Shown: one piece after another, positions 36,253 to 44,089 of the stretch
Layout of the letters: every line of letters begins with the position of its first letter
How positions within the stretch are numbered: position 1 is the first letter of the stretch
Assembly: GCF_008253865.1 (NCBI RefSeq)
Contig: NZ_CP042331.1
Location: 5,235,501 to 5,299,500 of the forward strand
Source of the DNA: Bosea sp. F3-2
Lineage (GTDB): Bacteria; Pseudomonadota; Alphaproteobacteria; Rhizobiales; Beijerinckiaceae
Length of the DNA: 64,000 bases
Direction of reading: 5' to 3'
Translations under genes and position numbers: made by a program
Notes under the pieces: generated by a model
The model's database searches: none
Told to the model about the DNA's origin: nothing
What the model saw: only the letters and a program-made list of their open reading frames with translations

Positions 36253-38085
36253 ATGGCCCAGGCACCCGGCAACACCCCCGGCAAGAAGCCGGTTCGGCGT
36301 ATCAAACCCGAGCAACTGCGCTCCAAGGCGTGGTTCGACAATCCCGCCAATGCCGATATGACCGCGCTCTATATCGAGCGCACCATGAATTTCGGCCTGT
36401 CGCGCGAGGAATTGCAATCCGGCCGGCCGATCATCGGCATCGCCCAGACGGGTTCCGACATCGCTCCCTGCAACCGGCACCACCTGGAGCTGGCGCATCG
36501 TGTCCGCGACGGCATCCGCGAGATGGGCGGCGTGCCCTTCGAATTCCCGATCCATCCGATCCAGGAAACCTGCAAGCGCCCTACCGCTTCGCTCGACCGC
36601 AACCTGCAATATCTCTCGCTGGTCGAGATTCTCTACGGCTACCCGCTTGACGGCGTGGTGCTGACAACGGGCTGCGACAAGACCACCCCGGCGCAGATCA
36701 TGGCGGCCGCGACGGTCGATATCCCGGCGATCGCGCTGCCGGGCGGGCCGATGCTGAACGGCTCCTTCCGCGGCGAGCGCACCGGTTCCGGCACCATCGT
36801 CTGGAAGGCGCGCCAGATGATGGCGGCCGGCGAGATCGACTATAAGGGCTTCGTCGAGCTCGTCGCCTCGTCGGCGCCGTCGGCCGGCCACTGCAACACC
36901 ATGGGCACGGCCTCGACGATGAACTCGCTGGCCGAGGCGATGGGCATGACGCTGCCCGGCGCTGCCGCGATCCCGGCGCCCTATCGCGACCGCTACGAGA
37001 TGGCCTATCTGACGGGCAAGCGCATCGTCGAGATGGTCTGGGAGAACCTGATCCCCTCGAAGATCCTGACGCGCGAGGCCTTCGAGAACACCATCGTCAT
37101 CAATTCGGCGATCGGCGGCTCGACCAATGCCCCGATCCACGTCAACGCCATCGCCAAGCATATCGGCGTCAAGCTCGACAACGAGGACTGGACGAAGATC
37201 GGCTACGACATCCCGCTGCTGGTCAACCTGCAGCCGGCCGGCGAGTATCTCGGCGAGGACTACTACCGCGCGGGCGGCCTGCCGGCCGTGATCGCGGAGC
37301 TGATCGAGAAGGGCAAGCTCAAGCCCGCGATCACGGCCAACGGCCACACGCTGGAAGAGAACTGCAAGGGCGCCTTCTCCATCGCTCGCGAGGTCATCAA
37401 GAGCTATGACGAGCCGATGAAGGCCCAGTCAGGCTTCCTCAACCTCTCCGGCAACCTGTTCGATTCCGCGATCATGAAGACCAGCGTGATCACGCCGGAA
37501 TTCCGCAAGCGCTATCTGGAGAACCCGAAGGACCCGATGGCTTTCGAGGGCCGCGCCATCGTCTTCGACGGGCCAGAGGACTATCACCACCGCATCGACG
37601 ATCCGGCGCTTGCCATCGACGAGCACTGCATCCTGTTCATCCGCGGCGTCGGCCCGATCGGGTATCCGGGCGCGGCGGAAGTCGTGAACATGCGGCCGCC
37701 GGATTACCTCATCAAGAAGGGCGTCACCGCGCTCGCCTGCGTCGGCGACGGGCGCCAGTCCGGCACCTCCGGCTCGCCCTCGATCCTCAACGCCTCGCCG
37801 GAAGCGGCGACCGGCGGCGGCCTCGCGCTGCTGAAGACCGGCGACAAGGTTCGCATCGACCTCAAGAAGCGCAGCGCCAACATCCTGATCTCGGATGAGG
37901 AGCTGGCGCAGCGCAAGGCCGCGTTCAAGGCGGCGGGCGGCTACAAATACCCGAAGAGCCAGACGCCCTGGCAGGAGATTCAGCGCAAGATCGTCGACGA
38001 GCTCTCCGAGGGCATGGTCCTCAAGCCAGCGGTCAAGTACCAGAAGATCCACAAGAAGTTCGGCGTGCCGCGCGACAACCACTGA
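36253..38085 (+). CDS. IlvD/Edd family dehydratase, probably sugar-acid (arabinonate/xylonate type)
   Basis: A 610-residue iron-sulfur dehydratase. Three cluster-binding Cys are in place: Cys73 (SDIAPCNRHH), Cys141 (TTGCDKTTPA) and Cys214 (SAGHCNTMGT). VGDGRQSGTSGSPSILNASP near the C-terminus is the conserved closing motif. The N-terminal RIKPEQLRSKAWFDNP and the roughly 600-residue length fit the sugar-acid dehydratase branch (L-arabinonate, D-xylonate and relatives) better than biosynthetic IlvD. It would remove water from an aldonic acid to give a 2-keto-3-deoxy acid. The start ATG at 36253 has GAGGAAACGAGG upstream. Exact substrate unproven. Confidence 0.85.
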   Translation: MAQAPGNTPGKKPVRRIKPEQLRSKAWFDNPANADMTALYIERTMNFGLSREELQSGRPIIGIAQTGSDIAPCNRHHLELAHRVRDGIREMGGVPFEFPIHPIQETCKRPTASLDRNLQYLSLVEILYGYPLDGVVLTTGCDKTTPAQIMAAATVDIPAIALPGGPMLNGSFRGERTGSGTIVWKARQMMAAGEIDYKGFVELVASSAPSAGHCNTMGTASTMNSLAEAMGMTLPGAAAIPAPYRDRYEMAYLTGKRIVEMVWENLIPSKILTREAFENTIVINSAIGGSTNAPIHVNAIAKHIGVKLDNEDWTKIGYDIPLLVNLQPAGEYLGEDYYRAGGLPAVIAELIEKGKLKPAITANGHTLEENCKGAFSIAREVIKSYDEPMKAQSGFLNLSGNLFDSAIMKTSVITPEFRKRYLENPKDPMAFEGRAIVFDGPEDYHHRIDDPALAIDEHCILFIRGVGPIGYPGAAEVVNMRPPDYLIKKGVTALACVGDGRQSGTSGSPSILNASPEAATGGGLALLKTGDKVRIDLKKRSANILISDEELAQRKAAFKAAGGYKYPKSQTPWQEIQRKIVDELSEGMVLKPAVKYQKIHKKFGVPRDNH

Positions 38086-38101
38086 GCGCGGCGCCCGCTC
38101 G

Positions 38102-38201
38102 CGTCATGCTCGGGCGAAGACCCGAGCATCTCATGACGAAGAAGGCGCCTCTTTCGGCGAGAGATTCTCGGGTCGGCTCTTCGTGCCGCCCGAGAATGAC
38201 G
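38102..38201. repeat. CTCGGG-type palindromic repeat
   Basis: Starts CGTCATGCTCGGGCGAAGAC and ends CCCGAGAATGACG, with GAGATTCTCGGGTC inside. This is the same family as 32783-32860, with a longer middle. It is intergenic between the IlvD/Edd gene and the PEP-mutase-family gene. Confidence 0.7.
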
Positions 38202-38313
38202 GTGCCGGCGGCATTCGCCATGCGCAACGGCGCCCGTCCACCGATGCGCGGCTTCGGGGCTGACAAATGAGGCGGTCCTCGACACTATGACAGCTGTTTG
38301 TCCCGCCTCCATT

Positions 38314-38326
38314 TGAAACGATTTAA
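38314..38326. promoter_or_regulatory. AAACGATTT operator-like site
   Basis: TGAAACGATTTAA ends two bases before the start codon of the PEP-mutase-family gene and resembles the site at 36187-36199 before the IlvD/Edd gene. Its position leaves no room for a Shine-Dalgarno sequence. Confidence 0.35.
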
Positions 38327-38327
38327 A

Positions 38328-39167
38328 ATGGCACACAGCCCGCAAGTCGAAGCCTTCCGCAAGCTGCACGAGGCCGGCTGCTTCGTGATGCCCAATCCCT
38401 GGGATCTCGGTTCTGCCCGCTGGCTGCGCGGGCAGGGCTTCAAGGCGCTGGCGACGACGAGCGCCGGCTTCGCTTTCACGCAGGCGCGCGCCGATCAGGA
38501 CGTGCCGCGCGACATGATGCTCGCCCACATCGCCGAGATGGTGAAGGCGGTGCCCAATCTGCCGGTGAATGCCGATTTCGAGAACGGCTATGCCGATACG
38601 CCGGACGGCGTCGCGGCCAACGTCAAGCTATGCGTTGCGACCGGCGTCGCCGGCCTCTCGATCGAGGATGCGACCGGGCGGGAGGAGGATCCGCTCTATG
38701 CCTTCGAGCTCGCGGTCGAACGGATCAAGGCCGCGCGCAAGGCGATCGACGAAACCGGTTCCGGCGTCGTGCTGACGGCCCGCGCCGAATGCTTTCTGAC
38801 CGGGCATTCCGAGCCGCTGAAGGAATCGGCGCGCCGGATCGAGGCCTATGCGGCCGCCGGTGCCGACGTGCTCTACGCGCCGGGGCCGAAGACCGCCGCC
38901 GATATCGGCACTATCGTCTCTGCCGCCGGCGGCAAGCCGGTCAATGCGCTGGTCTATGGCGATTTCGGACTCTCCGTTTCGGATATCGCAGCTGCGGGCG
39001 CGCGGCGCATCTCGATAGGCGCCGCCTTGGCGCGGGCGGCCTGGGCCGCCTTCATCGAGGCAACGCGCCTGATTGCGGAGGAGGGCAGCTTCAAGGGCTT
39101 CGCCGGCAACGGCCCCTCGGCGCCGCTCAATCCGTTCTTCCATAAGGATCTCGAGGAGCGCTCATGA
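38328..39167 (+). CDS. Isocitrate lyase/PEP mutase family protein
   Basis: A 279-residue TIM-barrel protein. GCFVMPNPWDLGSARWL at the start, LPVNADFENGYADTPDGVAANV carrying the metal-binding Asp/Glu, GLSIEDATG, and VVLTARAECFL match the PEP-mutase branch (oxaloacetate decarboxylase/phosphonopyruvate hydrolase-like). The KKCG-type catalytic loop of true isocitrate lyases is absent. The reaction is likely C-C or C-P cleavage of a small keto or hydroxy acid. The ATG at 38328 is the only start matching the family, yet it lacks a recognisable ribosome-binding site. It overlaps the next gene by ATGA. Confidence 0.82.
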   Translation: MAHSPQVEAFRKLHEAGCFVMPNPWDLGSARWLRGQGFKALATTSAGFAFTQARADQDVPRDMMLAHIAEMVKAVPNLPVNADFENGYADTPDGVAANVKLCVATGVAGLSIEDATGREEDPLYAFELAVERIKAARKAIDETGSGVVLTARAECFLTGHSEPLKESARRIEAYAAAGADVLYAPGPKTAADIGTIVSAAGGKPVNALVYGDFGLSVSDIAAAGARRISIGAALARAAWAAFIEATRLIAEEGSFKGFAGNGPSAPLNPFFHKDLEERS

Positions 39168-39490
39168 GCGGCACGCTCCTGATCGCGCCGGAGTGGTTGG
39201 GTCGCAGCGGACTCTGGCAGATCGATGCCAAGGGCAAGCGCAAGGCGGTTGATGCCGAGGATATCGGCCTGTCCGAGGAGCTGGGCGATCGGCTCGAAGC
39301 CTGGATGGATGCCTTCGACGCGATCTATGACGAGGACGATCCGACGGCGTCCGATTTCGCGAATCAGGTCGAGCGTATGGCCTGGGAGGCCGAGGGCCAT
39401 GCACTCGCCCATGCCATCGCGGACGCGCTTGGCTCGGGCTGGACCGTTCAGCAGGATTTCACGAGCTGGCGCGGAAAAGGACTGCCATGA
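39164..39490 (+). CDS. Conserved-looking small acidic protein of unknown function
   Basis: A 108-residue protein (SGTLLIAPEWLGRSGLWQID at the start). Predicted alpha/beta with an acidic central helix (LEAWMDAFDAIYDEDDPT) and Trp-rich ends; no signal peptide, Cys or known motif. It overlaps both neighbours by ATGA (lyase upstream, double-GNAT downstream), strong evidence that it is translated. I do not recognise a family. Confidence 0.75.
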   Translation: MSGTLLIAPEWLGRSGLWQIDAKGKRKAVDAEDIGLSEELGDRLEAWMDAFDAIYDEDDPTASDFANQVERMAWEAEGHALAHAIADALGSGWTVQQDFTSWRGKGLP

Positions 39491-40617
39491 CGCTTGACTG
39501 GAAGGCGCCGCCATTCCCGCCGGCCAAGGTACTGGAAGGCCAGTATTGCCGGCTCGAGCCGCTCGACGTTGCCCGCCATCTCGACGACATCTGGGCCGCC
39601 ACGGCCGGCCATGACAGCGTCTGGGACTGGCTGCCGGCCACGCCGCCCAAGAGCAAGGACGAGTACCGCGCCCTGCTCGACTCGATGGTGGCCAAGGCGG
39701 GCATTGTCCCACTTGCCGTGATCGACAAGGCCGACGGCAAGGCCAAGGGCCATCTCTGGATCATGGAGATTCGGCCCGAGCATGGCGTGTTCGAGGTCGG
39801 CTGGATCACTTATTCGCCGGCGCTGCAGCGCACGCGCGTCGCGACGGAGGCGATCTATCTCGTCGGCGATTACGGCTTCTCGCTCGGCTACCGCCGCTAC
39901 GAGTGGAAGTGCAACAATCGCAACGAGCCCTCCAAGCGCGCGGCGCTACGCTTCGGCTTCCAGTATGAGGGACTGTTCCGGCAGCACATGGTGGTAAAGG
40001 GCGAAAACCGCGATACCGCCTGGTTCTCGATCCTCGACAGTGAATGGCCGGTGCGCGCCCAGGCCTTCCGCCGCTGGCTGGCGTCGGAGAATTTCGACGC
40101 GAAAGGGCTGCAGAAGCGCTCGCTGGGTGCCTTCAACCAGATTGCAGGGCAGGCGGGCTCGGTGCCGCTGCGCCGCGCGGGTTATGCCGACATTCCGGCG
40201 ATCCTGGCACTCAAGAACGCCGCCTATACGCCGAACGAGAGCATCATCGGCGTGCCCTCCCTGCCGCGCATCGCCGATTACCGGCAGGTCGTCTCCGAAC
40301 ACGAGGTCTGGCTCGCGGAGGGCGAGGGCGGCCTGGAGGCTGCGCTCGTGCTCGAGATCGAGCCGGAGGATTTTACGGTCTGGAGCGTGGCCGTGGCGCC
40401 GGAGGCCGGCGGCCGCAAGCTGGGGGCCACGCTGATGGCCTTTGCAGATGAGCGGGCGCGGGCGCTCGGCTACGGCTCCGTCCATCTCTACACCCATGCG
40501 AAGCTGACCCAGCGCATCGGCTGGTACGAGCGCCTCGGATTCGCCATCACGCATCATGAGGACATGGCCGACCGGCGGCTGACCCATATGCGCAAGACCT
40601 TTGCAAAAGCCGGCTAA
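39487..40617 (+). CDS. Fused double GNAT acetyltransferase
   Basis: A 376-residue protein with two acetyltransferase domains. Residues 1-200 are RimJ/RimL-like: YCRLEPLDVARHLDDIW, GWITYSPALQRTRVATEAI and WKCNNRNEPSKRAALRFGF. Residues about 215-376 are a second GNAT: VPLRRAGYADIPAILALKN, WSVAVAPEAGGRKLGATLM as the acetyl-CoA loop, then RIGWYERLGFAITHHE. The first domain has a weaker acetyl-CoA loop than the second. Coupled by ATGA to the small unknown gene upstream. Substrates unknown. Confidence 0.82.
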   Translation: MTLDWKAPPFPPAKVLEGQYCRLEPLDVARHLDDIWAATAGHDSVWDWLPATPPKSKDEYRALLDSMVAKAGIVPLAVIDKADGKAKGHLWIMEIRPEHGVFEVGWITYSPALQRTRVATEAIYLVGDYGFSLGYRRYEWKCNNRNEPSKRAALRFGFQYEGLFRQHMVVKGENRDTAWFSILDSEWPVRAQAFRRWLASENFDAKGLQKRSLGAFNQIAGQAGSVPLRRAGYADIPAILALKNAAYTPNESIIGVPSLPRIADYRQVVSEHEVWLAEGEGGLEAALVLEIEPEDFTVWSVAVAPEAGGRKLGATLMAFADERARALGYGSVHLYTHAKLTQRIGWYERLGFAITHHEDMADRRLTHMRKTFAKAG

Positions 40618-40632
40618 TAAAAGGAAGCGAGC

Positions 40633-41379
40633 ATGGCAGGACGTTTGAAGGGCAAGGTCGCGGTCGTCACCGCCGCGGGGCAGGGGATCGGCCGGGCCAT
40701 CGCCGAGGCTTTCGTGGCTGAGGGTGCCACCGTCTGGGCGACCGACAAGGATGTCGGCTTGCTCGAAGGCATTCCGAAGGCGAAGAAGCGCAAGCTCGAC
40801 GTGCTCTCGACCAAAGCAATCAATGCTTTCGCCGAAAAGGTCGGCCCGATCGACGTTCTCGTGAACGCCGCGGGCTACGTCCATCACGGCACGGTGCTGA
40901 ACACCGACGACAAGGCCTGGGACTTCTCCTTCGACCTCAACGTCAAGGCGATGCACCGCACGATCCAGGCCTTCCTGCCGGGCATGCTGGAGAAGGGCAA
41001 CGGCTCGATCATCAACATCGCCTCGGGCGCCGGCTCAGTGCGCGGCATCCCCAATCGCTACGCCTATGGCGCGACCAAGGCGGCGGTGATCGGCCTGACC
41101 AAGGCGGTCGCGGCCGACTACATCAAGAAGGGCGTCCGTGCGAATGCGATCTGCCCGGGCACGATCCAGTCGCCCTCGCTCGATCAGCGCATCAAGGACC
41201 TTGCCGCCTCGACCGGGACGACCGAGGCCGCCGCCCGCCAGGCCTTCATCGATCGCCAGCCGATGGCCCGTCTCGGCACGGCCGAGGAGATCGCCTGGCT
41301 CGCGGTCTATCTCGCTGCGGACGAGTCGAGCTACACCACCGGCCAGATCCATCTGGCGGATGGCGGCTTCGCGCTCTGA
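40633..41379 (+). CDS. Short-chain dehydrogenase/reductase (3-hydroxybutyrate dehydrogenase type 2-like)
   Basis: A 248-residue classical SDR. The cofactor loop is AAGQGIGRAIA, the active site is Ser (IINIASGAGS) with Tyr-x3-Lys (RYAYGATKAAVIGL), and the N-terminal KGKVAVVTAAGQGIGRAIAE plus TDKD favour NAD(H). MARLGTAEEIAWLAVYLAAD is the usual C-terminal region. Members of the DHRS6-like branch oxidise small hydroxy acids; some bacterial relatives act in sugar-acid pathways. AAGGA lies upstream of the ATG. It leads into two DenD-like genes on the same strand, suggesting a shared pathway. Confidence 0.88.
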   Translation: MAGRLKGKVAVVTAAGQGIGRAIAEAFVAEGATVWATDKDVGLLEGIPKAKKRKLDVLSTKAINAFAEKVGPIDVLVNAAGYVHHGTVLNTDDKAWDFSFDLNVKAMHRTIQAFLPGMLEKGNGSIINIASGAGSVRGIPNRYAYGATKAAVIGLTKAVAADYIKKGVRANAICPGTIQSPSLDQRIKDLAASTGTTEAAARQAFIDRQPMARLGTAEEIAWLAVYLAADESSYTTGQIHLADGGFAL

Positions 41380-41473
41380 GCGCAAGCATGGATGGCGGGC
41401 GGTCCTCCGTCCGCCATCGTTCAAGAGGTCGCGCCAAACAGCGACCCGGCACGAAAACGGATAGGGAGAGCCC

Positions 41474-42460
41474 ATGCATGTCCTGATCACGGGGGCGGCC
41501 GGCATGGTCGGCCACAAGCTGGCCGAACGCCTGGCGCGCGAGGGGAGCTGTGCGGGCAAAGCGATCAGCAAGCTCACCCTCACCGACGTGGTGCCTTCTT
41601 CCCTGCCGGCCGAGCTCGCGAGCCGCGCCACGATCCGCGTCGAGGATTCGGGCGATGCGGCCGTAGCAAAGGAGCTCGCCGCGTTGCGTCCGGACCTGAT
41701 CTTCCATCTCGCCGCGATCATCTCCGGCGAAGCCGAGCGCGATTTCGACAAGGGCTACCGCGTCAATCTCGACGGCATGCGCAATCTGCTGGACGCGATC
41801 CGACACGAGGGCGGCGCAGCCTACGTGCCCAAGCTCGTCTTCACCAGCTCGAGCGGCATCTTCGGTGCGCCGTTCCCGCCCGCGATCTCGGACGAGTTCC
41901 ACGTCACGCCGCTGACCAGCTACGGCACACAGAAGGCGATCGGCGAATTGCTGCTGGCGGATTATTCGCGGCGCGGCTTCGTCGATGGCGTCGGCATCCG
42001 CTTTCCCTCGATCGTGGTTCGGCCGGGCAAGCCGAATGCCTCGGCTGGCGGCTTCTTTTCCGGTATCATCCGCGAGCCGCTGCAGGGGCAGGAGGCATTG
42101 CTGCCGGTTGGCGACGAGGTGCTCTTCACCCATGCCAGCCCGCGCTCGGCCGTCGGGTTCCTCATCCATGCCGCGGGGCTCAGGCGCGAGGCGCTGGGGC
42201 CGCGCGTCAACCTGACCATGCCGGGCGTCTGCGTCACCGTCGGCGAACAGATCGAGGCGCTCCGGCGCATCGCCGGCGACAAGGCGGTGAAGCTGATCCG
42301 GCGCGCGCCGGACGAGGCCTCCTCGGCCATCGTCGCCGGCTGGCCGACCCGCTTCGACGCGAAGCGCGCGCTGGCGTTGGGCTTTACGGCCGAACGCGAT
42401 TTCGACGAGATCATCCGCGTCCATATCGAGGACGATCTCGGCGGTTATCTTCCGAACTGA
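41474..42460 (+). CDS. DenD-like NAD-dependent sugar-acid dehydrogenase
   Basis: A 328-residue extended SDR. GAAGMVGHKLAERLA is the nucleotide-binding loop, LIFHLAAIISGEAERDFDKGY the conserved strand, and SYGTQKAIGELLL the Tyr-x3-Lys active site. The pattern matches D-erythronate dehydrogenase (DenD) and relatives in four-carbon acid sugar catabolism. It is clearly paralogous to the next gene, from which it is separated by 39 bases. Which of the two acts on which substrate cannot be told. Confidence 0.8.
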   Translation: MHVLITGAAGMVGHKLAERLAREGSCAGKAISKLTLTDVVPSSLPAELASRATIRVEDSGDAAVAKELAALRPDLIFHLAAIISGEAERDFDKGYRVNLDGMRNLLDAIRHEGGAAYVPKLVFTSSSGIFGAPFPPAISDEFHVTPLTSYGTQKAIGELLLADYSRRGFVDGVGIRFPSIVVRPGKPNASAGGFFSGIIREPLQGQEALLPVGDEVLFTHASPRSAVGFLIHAAGLRREALGPRVNLTMPGVCVTVGEQIEALRRIAGDKAVKLIRRAPDEASSAIVAGWPTRFDAKRALALGFTAERDFDEIIRVHIEDDLGGYLPN

Positions 42461-42499
42461 CGACGCGAAACTTCAGACCAAAACTTCAGGACAGAACCG

Positions 42500-43483
42500 A
42501 TGCATATTCTCGTTCTCGGCGGCGCCGGCATGGTCGGGCGCAAGTTCATCGAGCGACTGGCGCGCGACGGCGCGCTCGGCGGCAAGCCGGTGACGCGCGT
42601 GACGGCGCAGGACGTCGTCGTCGCCTCACCCCCGCCAGCCGCTCCCTTCGATTTCGAGGCGGTGATCTCCGACCTCTCGATCGAGGGCGAGGCGGAAAGC
42701 CTGATCGCGACGCGACCGGAGCTGATCGTCCATCTCGCGGCGATCGTCTCCGGCGAGGCCGAGGCCGATTTCGACAAGGGCTACCGGATCAATCTCGACG
42801 GCACGCGCTATCTCTTCGAGGCGATCCGCAAGGCCGGCGACGGCTACAAGCCGCGCGTGGTCTTCACATCCTCGATCGCCGTGTTCGGCGCGCCCTTCCA
42901 CGACAAGATCGAGGACGAGTTCTTCACCACGCCGCTGACCAGCTACGGCACGCAGAAGGCGATCGGCGAGCTGTTGCTCTGCGACTATTCGCGGCGCGGC
43001 TTCTTCGACGGCGTCGGCATCCGCCTACCGACGATCTGCGTGCGCCCCGGCAAGCCCAACAAGGCGGCCTCGGGCTTCTTCTCCAACATCATCCGCGAGC
43101 CGCTGAACGGCGAGGAGGCGGTGCTGCCCGTCTCGGATCAGGTGCGCCACTGGCACGCCTCGCCGCGTTCGGCCGTCGGCTTCCTGATCCATGCCGCGAC
43201 GATGGATACCGCCGTAATCGGTCCGCGCCGGGTGCTGACCATGCCCGGTTACTCCTGCACCGTCGCCGAGCAGATCGAGGCGCTGCGCAAGGTCGCCGGC
43301 GACAATGTCGTCGCCCGGATCAAGCGGGTGCCCGATCCGGTGATCGACAAGATCGTCGAAGGCTGGCCGCGCAACTTCAACCCGAAGCGGGCGCTGGCGC
43401 TCGGCTTCAAGGCGGAGTCGAGCTTCGAGGAGATCATCCGCGTCCATATCGAGGATGAGCTGCACGGTACGTTCGTGAAGTAA
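42500..43483 (+). CDS. denD: D-erythronate dehydrogenase-like protein
   Basis: A 327-residue extended SDR: GGAGMVGRKFIERLARDG as cofactor loop, LIVHLAAIVSGEAEADFDKG, SYGTQKAIGELLLCDYSRRG with the active-site Tyr and Lys, and the C-terminal PKRALALGFKAESSFEEIIR. DenD oxidises D-erythronate to 2-keto-D-erythronate, whose catabolism normally continues through an isomerase, a kinase and an aldolase; none of those is visible in the window. The tandem paralogue upstream suggests duplication with change of substrate. Confidence 0.78.
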   Translation: MHILVLGGAGMVGRKFIERLARDGALGGKPVTRVTAQDVVVASPPPAAPFDFEAVISDLSIEGEAESLIATRPELIVHLAAIVSGEAEADFDKGYRINLDGTRYLFEAIRKAGDGYKPRVVFTSSIAVFGAPFHDKIEDEFFTTPLTSYGTQKAIGELLLCDYSRRGFFDGVGIRLPTICVRPGKPNKAASGFFSNIIREPLNGEEAVLPVSDQVRHWHASPRSAVGFLIHAATMDTAVIGPRRVLTMPGYSCTVAEQIEALRKVAGDNVVARIKRVPDPVIDKIVEGWPRNFNPKRALALGFKAESSFEEIIRVHIEDELHGTFVK

Positions 43484-43503
43484 CGGGGCTGTAGAAGCGC
43501 TCT

Positions 43504-43603
43504 CGTCATTGCGAGGAGCGAAGCGACGAAGCAATCCAGGCGCCGCAGGGCTGAACGGTTCAACCCAGTCCCCCTGGATTGCTTCGCTACGCTCGCAATG
43601 ACG
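43504..43603. repeat. GTCATTGCGAG-type ~100-bp palindromic repeat, copy 1
   Basis: Left arm CGTCATTGCGAGGAGCGAAG then GCAATCCAG; right arm CTGGATTGCTTCGCTACGC then CGCAATGACG. Copy 2 at 43943-44042 is the same unit on the opposite strand. The two flank the GIY-YIG gene. Confidence 0.8.
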
Positions 43604-43610
43604 TGGAGGA

Positions 43611-43897
43611 TCAGGCGAGGTCTTCGTAGAGGTCTTGCCACAATGGATTGAGCGTCTCGATCAATGCGAGCTTCCTCGCCCGCGAGCCGCCTTGAGCTGC
43701 TTTTCCCGAGCGATTGCTTCTTCCATGCGCTCATGGCGCTCGAACCAGACGAGCAGCTTGCAATTGTAACGCTTGGTGAAACCGGGGACGGCGCCCGTTC
43801 GGTGTTGCCATGCCCGCTCAGCCAACCCGCTGGTAACGCCGACATACAGCGTCCCATTGCGCCGAGTGGCCATGATGTAGACGGTCGGCTTGCGCAT
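43611..43897 (-). pseudogene. GIY-YIG nuclease gene with a C-terminal frameshift
   Basis: Starting at ATG 43897 the frame reads MRKPTVYIMATRRNGTLYVG, then GVTSGLAERAWQHRTG, with the GIY-YIG core (here VYI...LYVGVT), Arg and the Glu-rich EEAIAREKQLKA. After KAA it shifts and stops at 43661. In another frame the expected tail continues (RARKLALIETLNPLWQDLYE) to a stop at 43611. The family normally ends with exactly this tail, so a frameshift lies near 43670-43680. The catalytic core is intact and a shortened protein of about 78 residues could still be made. It is bracketed by two inverted ~100-bp repeats. Confidence 0.75.
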
Positions 43898-43942
43898 GTC
43901 GCTCGTCCCTTGCGAGGTAACGTAGCAGAGCGAGCCGTATCC

Positions 43943-44042
43943 GTCATTGCGAGCGCAGCGAAGCAATCCAGGGGGACGGGGTTGAACCGTTCCGCCCCGC
44001 GGCTCCTGGATTGCTTCGTCGCTTCGCTCCTCGCAATGACGG
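43943..44042. repeat. GTCATTGCGAG-type ~100-bp palindromic repeat, copy 2 (inverted)
   Basis: Its reverse complement aligns with copy 1 over nearly the whole length, including the AACGGTTCAACC middle block, so the two copies are inverted around the GIY-YIG gene. Confidence 0.8.
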
Positions 44043-44089
44043 AGGGGAGAGTGCCTCGGGAAGAGCCACGCTCTCCGGCCATCCTCCGC

